Positions 24,729 to 33,427 are shown, counted from the first letter of the stretch. The stretch is 64,000 bases of DNA from Aquabacterium humicola (GCF_030167915.1 NZ_JARGNB010000006.1:352985-416984), one strand, 5' to 3'. The notes: generated by a model not told the origin, from the sequence alone. Numbers and translations: made by a program.

Positions 24729-25234
24729 GCGCCGGCGGCGTGCGCGGCGCCATCCTGCGCTTCGAGCACTACGCCACCGCGCTGGCCACCACGGGCGCCT
24801 GCGCGATGCTGGTCATCGCGTCGGCGCTCGGCATGTGGCAGATCGTCACCCGCTTCATCATCGAGCGGCCCGCCGAGTGGACCGAGGTGCTGATCCGCTT
24901 CAGCCTGATCTGGATGGTCTTCCTCGGCATCCCGCTCGCGTTCCGCATCGGCGCGATGGTCAGCGTGGACGTGCTGTACCGCTGGAGCGGGCAGCGCCTG
25001 CGCCGCGTGCTGGATACGCTGGTGTCGCTGGCCGCGCTGGGGCTGGTGTTGGTGATCATCGTGGTGGGCTGGGACTACGCCCGCCGCGGCAGCGTGCAGA
25101 GCGTCATCGGCCTCGAGGACGTCTCGATGTTCTGGGCCTACCTGGCCATGCCGGTGGGCGGCGTGTTCTGCGTCGTCGCGATCGTCGGCCACTGGCTCGA
25201 CCCGCAGCGCATGGAGCTGGAGACCGCGCAATGA
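24725..25234 (+). CDS. dctQ: TRAP transporter small permease
   Basis: 169 residues starting at a TTG that shares bases with the dctP stop (TTGA), so translation is coupled. Four hydrophobic segments are evident, about residues 16-36, 50-72, 86-110 and 130-152. WTEVLIRFSLIWMVFLGIPLAFR is the conserved DctQ segment between the second and third. It forms the membrane complex with DctM and helps dock the DctP receptor. The end overlaps the dctM start by 4 bases (ATGA). Substrate follows that of DctP and is not known. Confidence 0.93.
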   Translation: MSAGGVRGAILRFEHYATALATTGACAMLVIASALGMWQIVTRFIIERPAEWTEVLIRFSLIWMVFLGIPLAFRIGAMVSVDVLYRWSGQRLRRVLDTLVSLAALGLVLVIIVVGWDYARRGSVQSVIGLEDVSMFWAYLAMPVGGVFCVVAIVGHWLDPQRMELETAQ

Positions 25235-26505
25235 CCACCGCGATGGTCCTGACGATGGTGCTGTGCTTCGCGCTCACCATCTCGGTGGCGGTGTCGATCG
25301 GGCTGGCGGCGCTGGTGGGCATCCAGGTCAGCCACGTCAACATGCTGGTCTCGGTCAAGGAGATGTTCTCCTCGATCAACAAGTTTCCGCTGGCGGCGAT
25401 TCCGTTCTTCATCCTCGCCGGCAACCTGATGGAGACGGGCGGCATCAGCCGGCGGCTGGTGGAGTTCGCGAAGAGCCTGGTCGGCGGCGTGCAGGGCGGC
25501 CTGCCGATGACCTGCGTGCTGACCTGCATGATCTTCGCCGCGGTGTCGGGCTCCAGCGTGGCCACCACCTTCGCCATCGGCGCCATCCTGATCCCGGCGC
25601 TGATCAAGCACGGCTACCCGACGAGCTGGGCCGCCGCGCTGCAGGCCAGCAGCGCCGAGCTGGGCGTGATCATCCCGCCGTCGATTCCGATGATCCTGTA
25701 CGGCGTGGCGGCCGAGGTGTCCATCGGCGAGCTGTTCATCGCCGGCTTCGGCCCGGGCCTGTTGATCGGCGGCGCGCTGATGGGGTTCGTCTGGCTGTGG
25801 TGCAAGCGCAAGGGCTGGGGCAAAGCCGATGGCGAGGGGCGGCTGCCGGTGGGCCGGGCCACCTGGCAGGCCGGCTGGGCGCTGCTGATGCCGGTGATCA
25901 TCCTGGGCGGCATCTACGGCGGCATCTTCACGCCGACCGAGGCGTCGGCGGTGGCGGTGTTCTACGCGCTGGTGGTGGGCATGCTCATCTACCGCGAGAT
26001 CCGCCTCGCCGACCTGGTCGCGATCCTGAAGAAGTCGGTGATCTCGTCGTCGGTGATCATGTTCGTCATCGCCAACGCGGGCCTGTTCGCGTACCTGATC
26101 ACCCGCGCCGGCGTGCCCGAGGCCATCGGCCTGTGGCTGAAGGAGGTGCTGCAGAGCCCGGCCCTCTTCCTGCTGGGCGTGAACGCGGCGCTGTTCATCA
26201 TCGGCATGTTCATCGAGACCAGCGCCGCCATCATCGTGCTGGCGCCCATCCTCGCGCCGGTGGCGCAGTTCTTCGGCATCGACCCGGTGCACTTCGGCAT
26301 CGTGATGGTGGTGAACCTGGCGCTGGGCATGATCACGCCGCCCTTCGGCGTCAACCTGTTCGCGGCCTGCACCGTCGCCCGCATCTCGCTGGACCGCATC
26401 GTCACCCAGCTGGTGCCCTTCGTGCTGGTGGTGCTGGGCTGCCTGATGGTGATCACCTACGTGCCGGGCCTCGCGCTGTTCCTGCGCGATGCGGTGTACC
26501 GCTGA
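25231..26505 (+). CDS. dctM: TRAP transporter large permease
   Basis: 424 residues and about twelve hydrophobic segments. It is the sodium-driven membrane subunit that moves the substrate. Family landmarks: INKFPLAAIPFFILAGNLME, FAAVSGSSVATTFAIGAI, the paired helical hairpin motif ELGVIIPPSIPMILYG in the first half and its repeat NLALGMITPPFGVNLFAAC in the second, and GGIYGGIFTPTEASAVAVFY in the middle. Start overlaps the dctQ stop. Last gene of the operon; no gene-specific terminator was recognised in the 69 bases before the convergent hydrolase-like gene. Confidence 0.95.
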   Translation: MTTAMVLTMVLCFALTISVAVSIGLAALVGIQVSHVNMLVSVKEMFSSINKFPLAAIPFFILAGNLMETGGISRRLVEFAKSLVGGVQGGLPMTCVLTCMIFAAVSGSSVATTFAIGAILIPALIKHGYPTSWAAALQASSAELGVIIPPSIPMILYGVAAEVSIGELFIAGFGPGLLIGGALMGFVWLWCKRKGWGKADGEGRLPVGRATWQAGWALLMPVIILGGIYGGIFTPTEASAVAVFYALVVGMLIYREIRLADLVAILKKSVISSSVIMFVIANAGLFAYLITRAGVPEAIGLWLKEVLQSPALFLLGVNAALFIIGMFIETSAAIIVLAPILAPVAQFFGIDPVHFGIVMVVNLALGMITPPFGVNLFAACTVARISLDRIVTQLVPFVLVVLGCLMVITYVPGLALFLRDAVYR

Positions 26506-26574
26506 GCGCAGGACGCTGACGGCGGACGGCGGACGAATGCGGCGAGGGCGCGGCCCGGCGGTCGCGCCGTCGCA

Positions 26575-27294
26575 TCAGTCCTGCAGGCCGGTCTCCTGGC
26601 GGTAGAGCGGCGGCAGGATGTGCTCGAAGAGGCCGACCTCCTCGATGTTGTGCCGCAGCCAGGCCTGCCCGCGCGATTCCCCGAAACCGAAGCGCTGGAT
26701 GAACGGGCTGATGGCGCGTCGCCAGCCGTCGATTCCGCCGATCAGCAGCCGGTTGACGTAGCGCGTGCCACCGGCGACGCGCTCGAAGCGGTACTCCATG
26801 CGTACGAGGCCCGGGATGCCATGCAGGCTCGGGTTGTGGATGAAGCCCTCTTCGTCGAGCTTCTCGATCGTCGTGACGGTGTGGACCGGATAGCGCGGGT
26901 CGCCGTTGAGGAACTCGCGCAGCCGGATCTGCGCGCCCGGCCCGATGCTGCCGTCCGGGCAGCGCCGCGCGTAGCTCGCATGCACGTGGTCGTAGGGATG
27001 CCAGGCGCGGTAGCGGTTCACGCGCCGCCCGGCGATGACGACGTCGCCTTCCAGGTGGGCGAACCACCAGGCCAGCATGCGCGGCGTGACGCCGCGCACC
27101 GTGTCATGCTCGATCCAGTAGCTGCGCCGGCCATCGGCCAGCGTTTCGGCGCCGAAGCGCGCGCTGCCCAGCCCCTTGAGCGGGAAGGGCACGGGCCACG
27201 GCTCCGGCGGGCACGAGCGTGACGCGGGATAGGCCGGCACCGCCTGCAAAGGCGTGGCATCGGCTGGCCCGGGTTGCAGGGCGAGGTCCGTCAT
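26575..27294 (-). CDS. DAPG/phloretin hydrolase-like protein
   Basis: 239 residues, no signal peptide. The middle has the phrase HLEGDVVIAGRRVNRYRAWHPYDHVHA, with the histidine cluster that in PhlG-type hydrolases starts the zinc site. HNPSLHGIPGLVRMEYRFE follows, and the C-terminal RHNIEEVGLFE provides an HxxxE pair that matches the second half of the metal site. Family enzymes cleave a carbon-carbon bond in acylated phloroglucinols. The gene is divergent from a TetR regulator with palindromes between, so it is likely induced by its substrate or a similar aromatic compound. Confidence is good for the fold, moderate for the reaction; other members act on different ketones. Confidence 0.75.
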   Translation of the reverse strand: MTDLALQPGPADATPLQAVPAYPASRSCPPEPWPVPFPLKGLGSARFGAETLADGRRSYWIEHDTVRGVTPRMLAWWFAHLEGDVVIAGRRVNRYRAWHPYDHVHASYARRCPDGSIGPGAQIRLREFLNGDPRYPVHTVTTIEKLDEEGFIHNPSLHGIPGLVRMEYRFERVAGGTRYVNRLLIGGIDGWRRAISPFIQRFGFGESRGQAWLRHNIEEVGLFEHILPPLYRQETGLQD

Positions 27295-27311
27295 GGGCGG
27301 CTTCCGTGAAG

Positions 27312-27368
27312 GTATAGCAGAGACTATACAGACGGCTGGCACTTCTATCAAGTGATCGCTATACACTT
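27312..27368. promoter_or_regulatory. Inverted repeats between hydrolase and TetR genes
   Basis: GTATAG (27312-27317) and CTATAC (27324-27329) form an inverted repeat 18 bases upstream of the hydrolase start. AAGTG (27350-27354) and CACTT (27364-27368) form another just before the TetR start, with a further GCTATAC half-site inside it. Both sit in an 79-base divergent promoter region and are the obvious TetR operators. Confidence 0.6.
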
Positions 27369-27373
27369 GGCGC

Positions 27374-28009
27374 ATGTCCGAACCCACCCCTTCGCCGCGG
27401 CGCGGCCCGGCACCGACGAAGCATGTCGACATCCTGTGGACGGCGGTGCGCCTGTTCGCTCGCCAAGGCGTCGCGCAGACGACGACGCGCGAGATCGCGG
27501 CCGAGGCGGGCACCACCGAGCGCACGCTGTTCAAGCACTTCGGCTCCAAGGAAGGCCTGGTGGAGGCGGTGATCGCGCAGGCCGTGCTGCCGCACCTGGC
27601 GCCGACCTCGCTGGACGCGCTGCGCCGCGTGATCGACGCGAATGGCGAGGACTTCGTCGCATGGCACGAGGCGCTGCTGATCAACCGCTCGCAGGTGATC
27701 GGCGCGAGCCCTGAATTGACCGGGCTGTTGCTCGTCGAGTTGCTGCGCGACCAGCTGCTGCGCCGGCGTTTCGAAGACGCGTGGCGGCCGGCCGTCTGGG
27801 AGCCGCTGCTCGGCCTGGTCCGGCGGCTGCAGGCGGAAGGCCGGCTGCGGCGCGACATCGCGGCCGACACGCTCGTGCGGGCCTTCCTGTCGCTGAACCT
27901 GGGTTACCTCGTCACCCGCCACATCCTCGCACCGGACCGGGCGTGGGACGACCAACCGGAGTGCGCGGCGCTGGCACGGTTGTTCTCCGAGGGCGCCGCC
28001 CGGCGTTGA
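27374..28009 (+). CDS. TetR-family regulator
   Basis: 211 residues. The N-terminal DNA-binding domain reads AVRLFARQGVAQTTTREIAAEAGTTERTLFKHFGSKEGLVEAVIAQ, a textbook TetR helix-turn-helix. The C-terminal ligand-binding region is helical (LLLVELLRDQLLRRRFE; LVRAFLSLNLGYLVTRHIL) and not conserved enough to tell a ligand. It is divergent from the hydrolase-like gene and probably represses both through the repeats at 27312-27368. The ATG at 27374 directly follows the second repeat, so binding would also block its own transcription. Confidence 0.93.
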   Translation: MSEPTPSPRRGPAPTKHVDILWTAVRLFARQGVAQTTTREIAAEAGTTERTLFKHFGSKEGLVEAVIAQAVLPHLAPTSLDALRRVIDANGEDFVAWHEALLINRSQVIGASPELTGLLLVELLRDQLLRRRFEDAWRPAVWEPLLGLVRRLQAEGRLRRDIAADTLVRAFLSLNLGYLVTRHILAPDRAWDDQPECAALARLFSEGAARR

Positions 28010-28162
28010 CCGGAAGAAGGCGCCAGTCCCATGGCGGGCAGCCTGAACCCGGGGTGGCGCCGATACCCGAAGGCTGGCGCGGGCGAGCAGTCCCAGGGCG
28101 CCGGCGCTGCGGCGCCCCGCGCGGACCGGATTCGGTCACGCTCCGCGGCAGGCACCCCGGGC

Positions 28163-28176
28163 TTGACCCACCTCAA
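28163..28176. promoter_or_regulatory. FNR/DNR-like box upstream of the GGDEF-EAL gene
   Basis: TTGA (28163-28166), six bases, TCAA (28173-28176) match the core TTGA-N6-TCAA of FNR/ANR/DNR-type regulators. The palindrome extends by one base each side (CTTGA/TCAAG). It lies 118-131 bases before the start codon of the haem-type GGDEF-EAL gene, in a 284-base leader with no other gene. The GC-rich context could also fold, so the assignment is tentative. Confidence 0.5.
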
Positions 28177-28293
28177 GTGCCCCGCCGGTTCGCCGATAGT
28201 CGAGGAACGCCGTCCTGCCGGGCCGCGCCGACGTGGGCGCGGGCAGGCGGCGGGCACACGGTCCGGCCCGACACCCATGAAAGCAGTACCCCG

Positions 28294-30882
28294 GTGAGCG
28301 CTGTCCGCAAGACTCAAGGCTTGCATACCTTGTCCGTGCTGATCGGCGTGTTCGCGCTCGCGTCGGCCGGCGGCTACCTGGTGGTGCGGCATGCGGTGAA
28401 CAGCACCATCGAGCACCAGGCGCTGACCGTGGCCGAGATCGTCGCCAGCCAGGCGACGACCGCCCGGTCGGTCTATTCCAGCGAGGTGGCGAACAAGCTG
28501 TCCCGCGACGGCTTCGGGCCGAACGTCGACTGGGACAAGATGCCCGGCCATGTGCCGATTCCGGCGCAGTTCCTGAAGATGGTCGGCCGGGCGTCGTCGG
28601 AGAACTCGGCACGGCTGTACGAGTACAAGCCGGTCAGCCGCTGGAACCTGGAGCCGACGCAGGGGCTGACCGACGAGTTCCTGCGCTGGGCCTGGCCGCA
28701 GCTGGAAGCGCAGGACCGACCCGCGCCCAAGGCGCCGATCGAGTGGAAGGCGGTGTCGCGCATCGAGACCGCCCCCGACGGCCAGCGCGTGCTGCGCTAC
28801 CTGTCGGCCGATGCCGCGTCGCAGCAGTCCTGCGCGGCCTGCCATAACGCCTATGAGAAGCGGCCGGACATCCTGGCGCGCCGGGTGGCCGACGGCGTGC
28901 CCACCGGCAAGCAGTGGCAGCAGCACCAGCTGCTGGGCGCGCTGTCCATCACCATCCCGCTGGACAAGGCCCAGGCGCTGGCCGGCACGCAGATCAACGA
29001 GACGGCGGTGTTCATCTTCGCCATCCTGGTCGCCAGCTTCTCGGCGATGTTCTGGTTCAACTGGCGGCTGGCGCGCCAGGAACGCAGCCTGCGCGAGACC
29101 GAGGGCCAGCTGAAGAGCCGCGAGCTCGAAGCGCGCACGGCCAACGAACTGCTGCAGGCGCGCCAGGGCGTCGAACGCGCGTTCGCCGAGCTGTCGACCT
29201 ACATGCAGGCGATCGACCAGCACGCCATCGTCTCGGTGGCCGACCGCGCCGGCCGCATCGTGCAGGTCAACCACCGGCTGCTGGCGGTCAGCGGCTACGC
29301 GCGCCACGAGCTGATCGGCCAGGACCACCGCGTGCTGAACTCCGGCACGCACGCGCCCGAGTTCTTCGCCCACATGTGGCACACGCTGGAACGCGGCGAG
29401 ATCTGGCGCGGCGCGATCTGCAACCGCGCGAAGACCGGCGAGCTCTACTGGGTGGATTCGGCCATCGTGCCGCTGACCGATGCCGGCGGCCAGGTCGACC
29501 GCTACCTGTCGATCTGCATCGACATCACCGAGCGCAAGCGCGCCGAGCAGGACATGCTGCGCATGGCCACGCACGACAGCCTGACCGGCCTCGTCAACCG
29601 CGCGCTGCTGCACGACCGCATCCACCAGGCGCTGGAAGCCGACAAGCGCGCGCATGCGCAGGCGGCGGTGCTGTTCATCGACCTCGACCAGTTCAAGGCG
29701 GTCAACGATTCGCTGGGCCACAAGACCGGCGACATCGTGCTGGTGGAGGTGGCGCGGCGTCTGCAGGCCTGCGTGCGTGGCGAGGACACCGTGGCGCGCC
29801 ACGGCGGCGACGAGTTCATCGTCTTCCTGCCGCACCTGCAGGACGCGCAGGCCGCCGGCGTGATGGCCGAGCGCGTGCAGAACCGGCTGGCGCTGCCCTT
29901 CATGGTCGACGGGCGCGAGCTCTTCGTCGGCTCGAGCATCGGCATCGCGGTGTTCCCGGATGACGGCCACGACGCCGACACGCTGCTGAAGAACAGCGAT
30001 GCGGCGATGTACCAGGTGAAGGATTCGGGCCGCAACCACTACACCTTCTTCGCGCCGCACATGAACCAGCTGGCGACCGACCGCTACACGATGGTGTCCG
30101 AGCTGCGCGGCGCGGCCGAGCGCGGCGAGCTGCTGCTGAACTTCCAGCCGATCATCGGCATGGACAGCGGCCGCATCGAGGCCATGGAGGTGCTTCTGCG
30201 CTGGCAGCACCCGCAGCGCGGGCTGGTCTCGCCGATGCAGTTCATCCCGCTGGCCGAGAGCTCGGGGCTGATCGTGCCGATCGGCGAATGGGTGATCCGC
30301 AGCGCCTGCGAGCAGATCCGCGCCTGGGCCGCCGCGGGGCTGCGCGTGCCGACGCTGGCGATCAACCTGTCGGCGATCCAGGTGCACCACAAGGCGCTGG
30401 TCGAGCGCATCGCCGCCGTGCTGTACGAGACCGGCGTCGATGCCAGCGCGCTGGAATTCGAGATCACCGAAGGCAGCCTGATGAACAAGACCGACGAGGT
30501 CATCACCACGCTGCAGCAGCTGTCCCAGCTCGGCCTGCGGCTGGCGATCGACGACTTCGGCACCGGTTACTCGAGCCTGAGCTACCTGAAGCGCCTGCCG
30601 GTGGACACGCTGAAGATCGACCGCTCGTTCGTGATGGACATCCGCGGCGGCACCGGCGCCGATGCCGACGACGCGGCCATCGTGCGCGCGGTGATCTCGA
30701 TGGCGCGCAGCCTGAAGCTGAAGGTGATCGCCGAAGGCGTCGAGACGCCGCACCAGCTGCAGTACCTGCGCGTGCTGGGCTGCGACCAGTACCAGGGCTA
30801 CCTGGCGAGCCGCCCGCTGGCGGCCGCGGATGCGGCGAAGCTGCTGGCGTCGCCCAAGGTGGTCGCGGCTACGGCGACTTGA
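28294..30882 (+). CDS. Membrane GGDEF-EAL protein with c-haem-type sensor domain
   Basis: 862 residues from a GTG. Transmembrane segments lie at about residues 11-30 and 228-250. Between them is a DUF3365-like sensor domain ending in CAACH (residues 180-184), a c-type haem attachment motif, exposed to the periplasm. Next come a coiled linker, a PAS domain at about 300-405 (IVSVADRAGRIVQVNHRLL), a GGDEF domain with an intact GGDEF at residues 504-508, and an EAL domain whose signature is EVL at 632-634. The catalytic acids ITEGS and DDFGTGYSSLSYLKRLPVDTLKID are present, as is AEGVET. It could make and/or break cyclic di-GMP in response to a haem ligand or redox state. Confidence 0.92.
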   Translation: MSAVRKTQGLHTLSVLIGVFALASAGGYLVVRHAVNSTIEHQALTVAEIVASQATTARSVYSSEVANKLSRDGFGPNVDWDKMPGHVPIPAQFLKMVGRASSENSARLYEYKPVSRWNLEPTQGLTDEFLRWAWPQLEAQDRPAPKAPIEWKAVSRIETAPDGQRVLRYLSADAASQQSCAACHNAYEKRPDILARRVADGVPTGKQWQQHQLLGALSITIPLDKAQALAGTQINETAVFIFAILVASFSAMFWFNWRLARQERSLRETEGQLKSRELEARTANELLQARQGVERAFAELSTYMQAIDQHAIVSVADRAGRIVQVNHRLLAVSGYARHELIGQDHRVLNSGTHAPEFFAHMWHTLERGEIWRGAICNRAKTGELYWVDSAIVPLTDAGGQVDRYLSICIDITERKRAEQDMLRMATHDSLTGLVNRALLHDRIHQALEADKRAHAQAAVLFIDLDQFKAVNDSLGHKTGDIVLVEVARRLQACVRGEDTVARHGGDEFIVFLPHLQDAQAAGVMAERVQNRLALPFMVDGRELFVGSSIGIAVFPDDGHDADTLLKNSDAAMYQVKDSGRNHYTFFAPHMNQLATDRYTMVSELRGAAERGELLLNFQPIIGMDSGRIEAMEVLLRWQHPQRGLVSPMQFIPLAESSGLIVPIGEWVIRSACEQIRAWAAAGLRVPTLAINLSAIQVHHKALVERIAAVLYETGVDASALEFEITEGSLMNKTDEVITTLQQLSQLGLRLAIDDFGTGYSSLSYLKRLPVDTLKIDRSFVMDIRGGTGADADDAAIVRAVISMARSLKLKVIAEGVETPHQLQYLRVLGCDQYQGYLASRPLAAADAAKLLASPKVVAATAT

Positions 30883-30894
30883 GCGCGCGTCGAG

Positions 30895-31662
30895 TCACGC
30901 TGCGTACGTGCGCTCCAGGTACGCCAGGATCGCCTGCGACTCGAACATCTCGACGCCGTGGTTCGGGTCGATCAGGTAAGGCACCTGCACCTTGCCGTGC
31001 CGCTGGAAGAAGGCGTCGCGCTTGGTGCCGGGCACAGGCTTGTAGCGGGCCGGCGCCAGCACGCGCGGGGCCGACGGGCCCATGTCCGACCACTGCCCCT
31101 TGCCCAGGTTGATCAGCTGGTACGGCAGTTCCAGCTCGCACAGGCGCTCGCGCACCGGCCGCGAGTACGGGCTGGATTCGAAGCTGTACAGCACCAGCGG
31201 CTGCTCGGGTGCGATCGATGGGCGTGCGGACAGGCCCAGCGGGCTGCGCACCAGGCCCGCCAGCCGCGCCGCCAGCAGGTTGGGCAGCGAGGCCCGCATC
31301 GCCAGCGGCACGTCGCGATCGAGATAACGCTCGAAGAGGTAGGGCACGATGGTGGCGGCGCCGACCAGCGTCTGCTTGCTGTTCGGATCGACCAGCACCG
31401 GTGCGTCGCTGTTGTCGGGTGCCGTTGCCGGGCGCTGCGCCGCGAAGCGTTGGCCGCCCGCGGGGCAGGGGTAGACCATCGCGTCGAGGTTCAACTCGGT
31501 CAGCGCCTCGCGCACCAGCCGGCATTCGGCACCGTCCTCGCGGTCGTACAGCGCCAGCAGCTGCTTCGGTGTCTTCGCAGCGGGCCGGTCGCCCCAGGTG
31601 CCGCGCCACAGGCGCAGCGAGGAGGCGATGCCGGAGGTCAGCAGGTCGAGGGGGCGGTTCAT
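30895..31662 (-). CDS. Glutathione S-transferase-like protein with two thioredoxin-fold halves
   Basis: 255 residues. Two glutaredoxin/GST-N-like units are visible: LLALYDREDGAECRLVREALTEL with VYPCPAGG and PVLVDPNSKQTLVGAATIVPYL, then LVLYSFESSPYSRPVRERLCEL with VPYLIDPNHGVEMFESQAILAYL. The Pro in each PVL/VPYLIDP loop is the cis-proline of the fold, and the first residues S-P-Y-S in the second unit take the place of the usual CPYC. No alpha-helical GST-C domain follows. The start at 31662 follows a weak site; 31680 is also possible. Role unknown; perhaps a glutathione-binding or thiol-disulphide protein. Convergent with the GGDEF-EAL gene. Confidence 0.75.
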   Translation of the reverse strand: MNRPLDLLTSGIASSLRLWRGTWGDRPAAKTPKQLLALYDREDGAECRLVREALTELNLDAMVYPCPAGGQRFAAQRPATAPDNSDAPVLVDPNSKQTLVGAATIVPYLFERYLDRDVPLAMRASLPNLLAARLAGLVRSPLGLSARPSIAPEQPLVLYSFESSPYSRPVRERLCELELPYQLINLGKGQWSDMGPSAPRVLAPARYKPVPGTKRDAFFQRHGKVQVPYLIDPNHGVEMFESQAILAYLERTYAA

Positions 31663-31738
31663 CCGACGATTCCAGCACATGAAGGATGACGCCACGCGCC
31701 ACGCGATGTAGAAGACGGTCTGGTTGCAGGAGGATGTG

Positions 31739-32434
31739 ATGGCCGCGCTGATTTCTTCCGCCTTGATGCGCTACCTGAACGAGCTCAAGGGACCGCAGTT
31801 CGAGAAGACGATTCCATACATGTACGTGGACACCGTCAAGGCGGTCACCGTCGGGGTCGGTCACAACCTGAAGATGCACCAGGACCAGGCCGAGCTGCCG
31901 TTCGTCATCAAGCGCTTCGAGCGCAAGGCCGTGCTCGGCGGTGACCGGGGCATTCCGATCGCCGCCACCCGCCGCGTGATCGGCCTTCGCGCCACGCCGG
32001 CGGAGATCGCGAACGACTACGCCTTCCTCGACAAGCACACCGGCCTCGGCAAGTTCGGTCCGGAGCAGTTGGCCGCCTACACCACGCTGGAGCTGGAAGC
32101 GGCGGCGATCGATGCGATCTTCGCCGCCGACCTGCAAGCGCACCTGGCCATCGCGAAGCGGGAGTTCCCGGACTTCGACAGCTATCCCGTGTCCTGCCAG
32201 GCCGGGCTGGTCGACATCGCCTTCAACTGCGGCGGCTTCTCGACCTTCCAGGGCAACTTCGCGCCGGCCATCAAGGGCATCAAGCCGCACGACGGCAAGA
32301 CGCTGGCGCAGCGCTGGCGTTTCGCGGCCCAGCATTGCCGGCGCGGCGCCATCAGTCCGACACGAAACGCCCGGGTGGCGCAATGGTTCCTGGACGGCGC
32401 CACCGAGATCGAGCGCGCGATGGCGGCGCAGTGA
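31739..32434 (+). CDS. T4-lysozyme-type muramidase without export signal (candidate toxin)
   Basis: 231 residues. The N-terminus shows E22-x8-D31-x5-T37 followed by VGVGH, the exact spacing of the Glu-Asp-Thr active site and GIGH of phage T4 lysozyme. DIAFNCGGFSTFQGNF is the later helix that shapes the substrate cleft. It should therefore cut the glycan strands of peptidoglycan. There is no signal peptide or membrane segment. No holin or other phage gene lies nearby. A good ribosome site (AGGAGG) is 6 bases before the ATG at 31739. The next gene begins within its stop codon and encodes an exported protein, which suggests a toxin-protector pair such as a secretion-system effector with immunity. 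Confidence 0.8.
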   Translation: MAALISSALMRYLNELKGPQFEKTIPYMYVDTVKAVTVGVGHNLKMHQDQAELPFVIKRFERKAVLGGDRGIPIAATRRVIGLRATPAEIANDYAFLDKHTGLGKFGPEQLAAYTTLELEAAAIDAIFAADLQAHLAIAKREFPDFDSYPVSCQAGLVDIAFNCGGFSTFQGNFAPAIKGIKPHDGKTLAQRWRFAAQHCRRGAISPTRNARVAQWFLDGATEIERAMAAQ

Positions 32435-32892
32435 TGCGATGCCTCGGGCCGGGGGCGCTGGCGCTGCTGCTGGCCGTGCTGCCGGCTGCAGCGGCGCGGG
32501 CGGATGAGGGTGGCGGCGCGAGCCGGCCGCCCGCGGCCGGACGCTACACGGGCCGGGTCGGCAGCGTGCCCTCGTCGACGCGCGCAAAAGCGGCGCTGAA
32601 CACGCTGGAGATCTCGCGCCCCGCGGCGGGCGGCTTCCAGCTGCGCATCCACCTGGAGTGGGCGGGCGGCCATCTGTGCGACCTCAGCGGCCCGGCGCAG
32701 TCGGCGCCGGACGGCTCGCTGCGCTACACCGAAGCGGTGGCGTCCGGCCCGGCGTGCGAGTTGCGGGTTCGCTCGATCGCAGACGACCTGGTGCTGTCGG
32801 ACGAGCGCGCCGCATGCCGGCGCCTGTACTGCGGCAACCGTGCGGGCTTCGACGGCGTGCGGTTCAGCGTGCGCTCGCGTCGCCCGAACTAG
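32434..32892 (+). CDS. Small exported cysteine-containing protein, candidate immunity protein
   Basis: 152 residues. The signal peptide is clear (ALALLLAVLPAAAARA, cleavage near residue 23). The mature part has four cysteines, in HLCDL, PACEL and CRRLYCG, likely forming two disulphides in the periplasm. The end CRRLYCGNRAGFDGVRF is distinctive. The ATG shares its first base with the last base of the lysozyme-like gene's stop (TGATG), so the two are coupled. I do not recognise the family. By analogy with periplasmic lysozyme inhibitors and muramidase immunity proteins, it may bind and block the upstream enzyme (inference). Confidence 0.65.
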   Translation: MRCLGPGALALLLAVLPAAAARADEGGGASRPPAAGRYTGRVGSVPSSTRAKAALNTLEISRPAAGGFQLRIHLEWAGGHLCDLSGPAQSAPDGSLRYTEAVASGPACELRVRSIADDLVLSDERAACRRLYCGNRAGFDGVRFSVRSRRPN

Positions 32893-32917
32893 GGCCCTCC
32901 CATCGCGTTAACAGGCC

Positions 32918-33427
32918 CTAGGCAGCACCCGCGTTCGGCCCCGGCCCGCCGGGCTCGCCGTCCCAGTAGTCCAGCCCCGCCGTGCGGCGCGACAGGTGAC
33001 CTTGCATGCCCTCGGCATAAGCCGCGATCTTCTGCGAGTCGGGGTACTCGCAGACCTCCACCGGGCTCTGCGTGCTGATCGACAGGTAGGCAAGCTCCTC
33101 GTCGGAGTCGTTGATGATCTGGTGCGCCGTCTCGGGGCCGCCGGTGGGGCAGCAGATCACGTCGCCGGCCTTGATCGCGCGGGTCTCGCTGCCGTAGCGC
33201 AGCAGTCCGCGGCCGCGCACGATGAAGAACATCTCCTCCTCGGCGCGGTGGCTGTGGAACGGGCACGAGCGCTTGCCCGGCGGCACGATGTCGTAGCCGT
33301 AGCCCAGGTCCTTCGCACCGACCAGCGGGCCGATGCGGGCGCACTGGGTGTCGTAGGCCTCGCCGCGTTGCGAGCGTTCGAGCTTCAGGTCGGCGATGTT
33401 GATCACGCGCTGGTCGATGACGCCCAT
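32918..33427 (-). CDS. Cupin-domain protein
   Basis: 169 residues. A single cupin barrel is visible. Motif 1 is CPFHSHRAEEEMFFIVRGRGLLRYG, with His-x-His and Glu as metal ligands, and motif 2 is IKAGDVICCPTGGPETAHQI, with the last histidine. The ligands are complete, so a metal ion should bind. The C-terminal region ends in a proline/glycine tail. Such small cupins include isomerases, dioxygenases and regulators; I cannot choose. It follows the DUF885 gene by 47 bases on the same strand. Confidence 0.85.
   Translation of the reverse strand: MGVIDQRVINIADLKLERSQRGEAYDTQCARIGPLVGAKDLGYGYDIVPPGKRSCPFHSHRAEEEMFFIVRGRGLLRYGSETRAIKAGDVICCPTGGPETAHQIINDSDEELAYLSISTQSPVEVCEYPDSQKIAAYAEGMQGHLSRRTAGLDYWDGEPGGPGPNAGAA

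Noticed and set aside
28277..28297. Hexapeptide frame (ATG to TGA) overlapping the GTG start of the GGDEF-EAL gene
   Set aside because: It could be a leader peptide, but it has no clear ribosome site and such a short frame is expected by chance.
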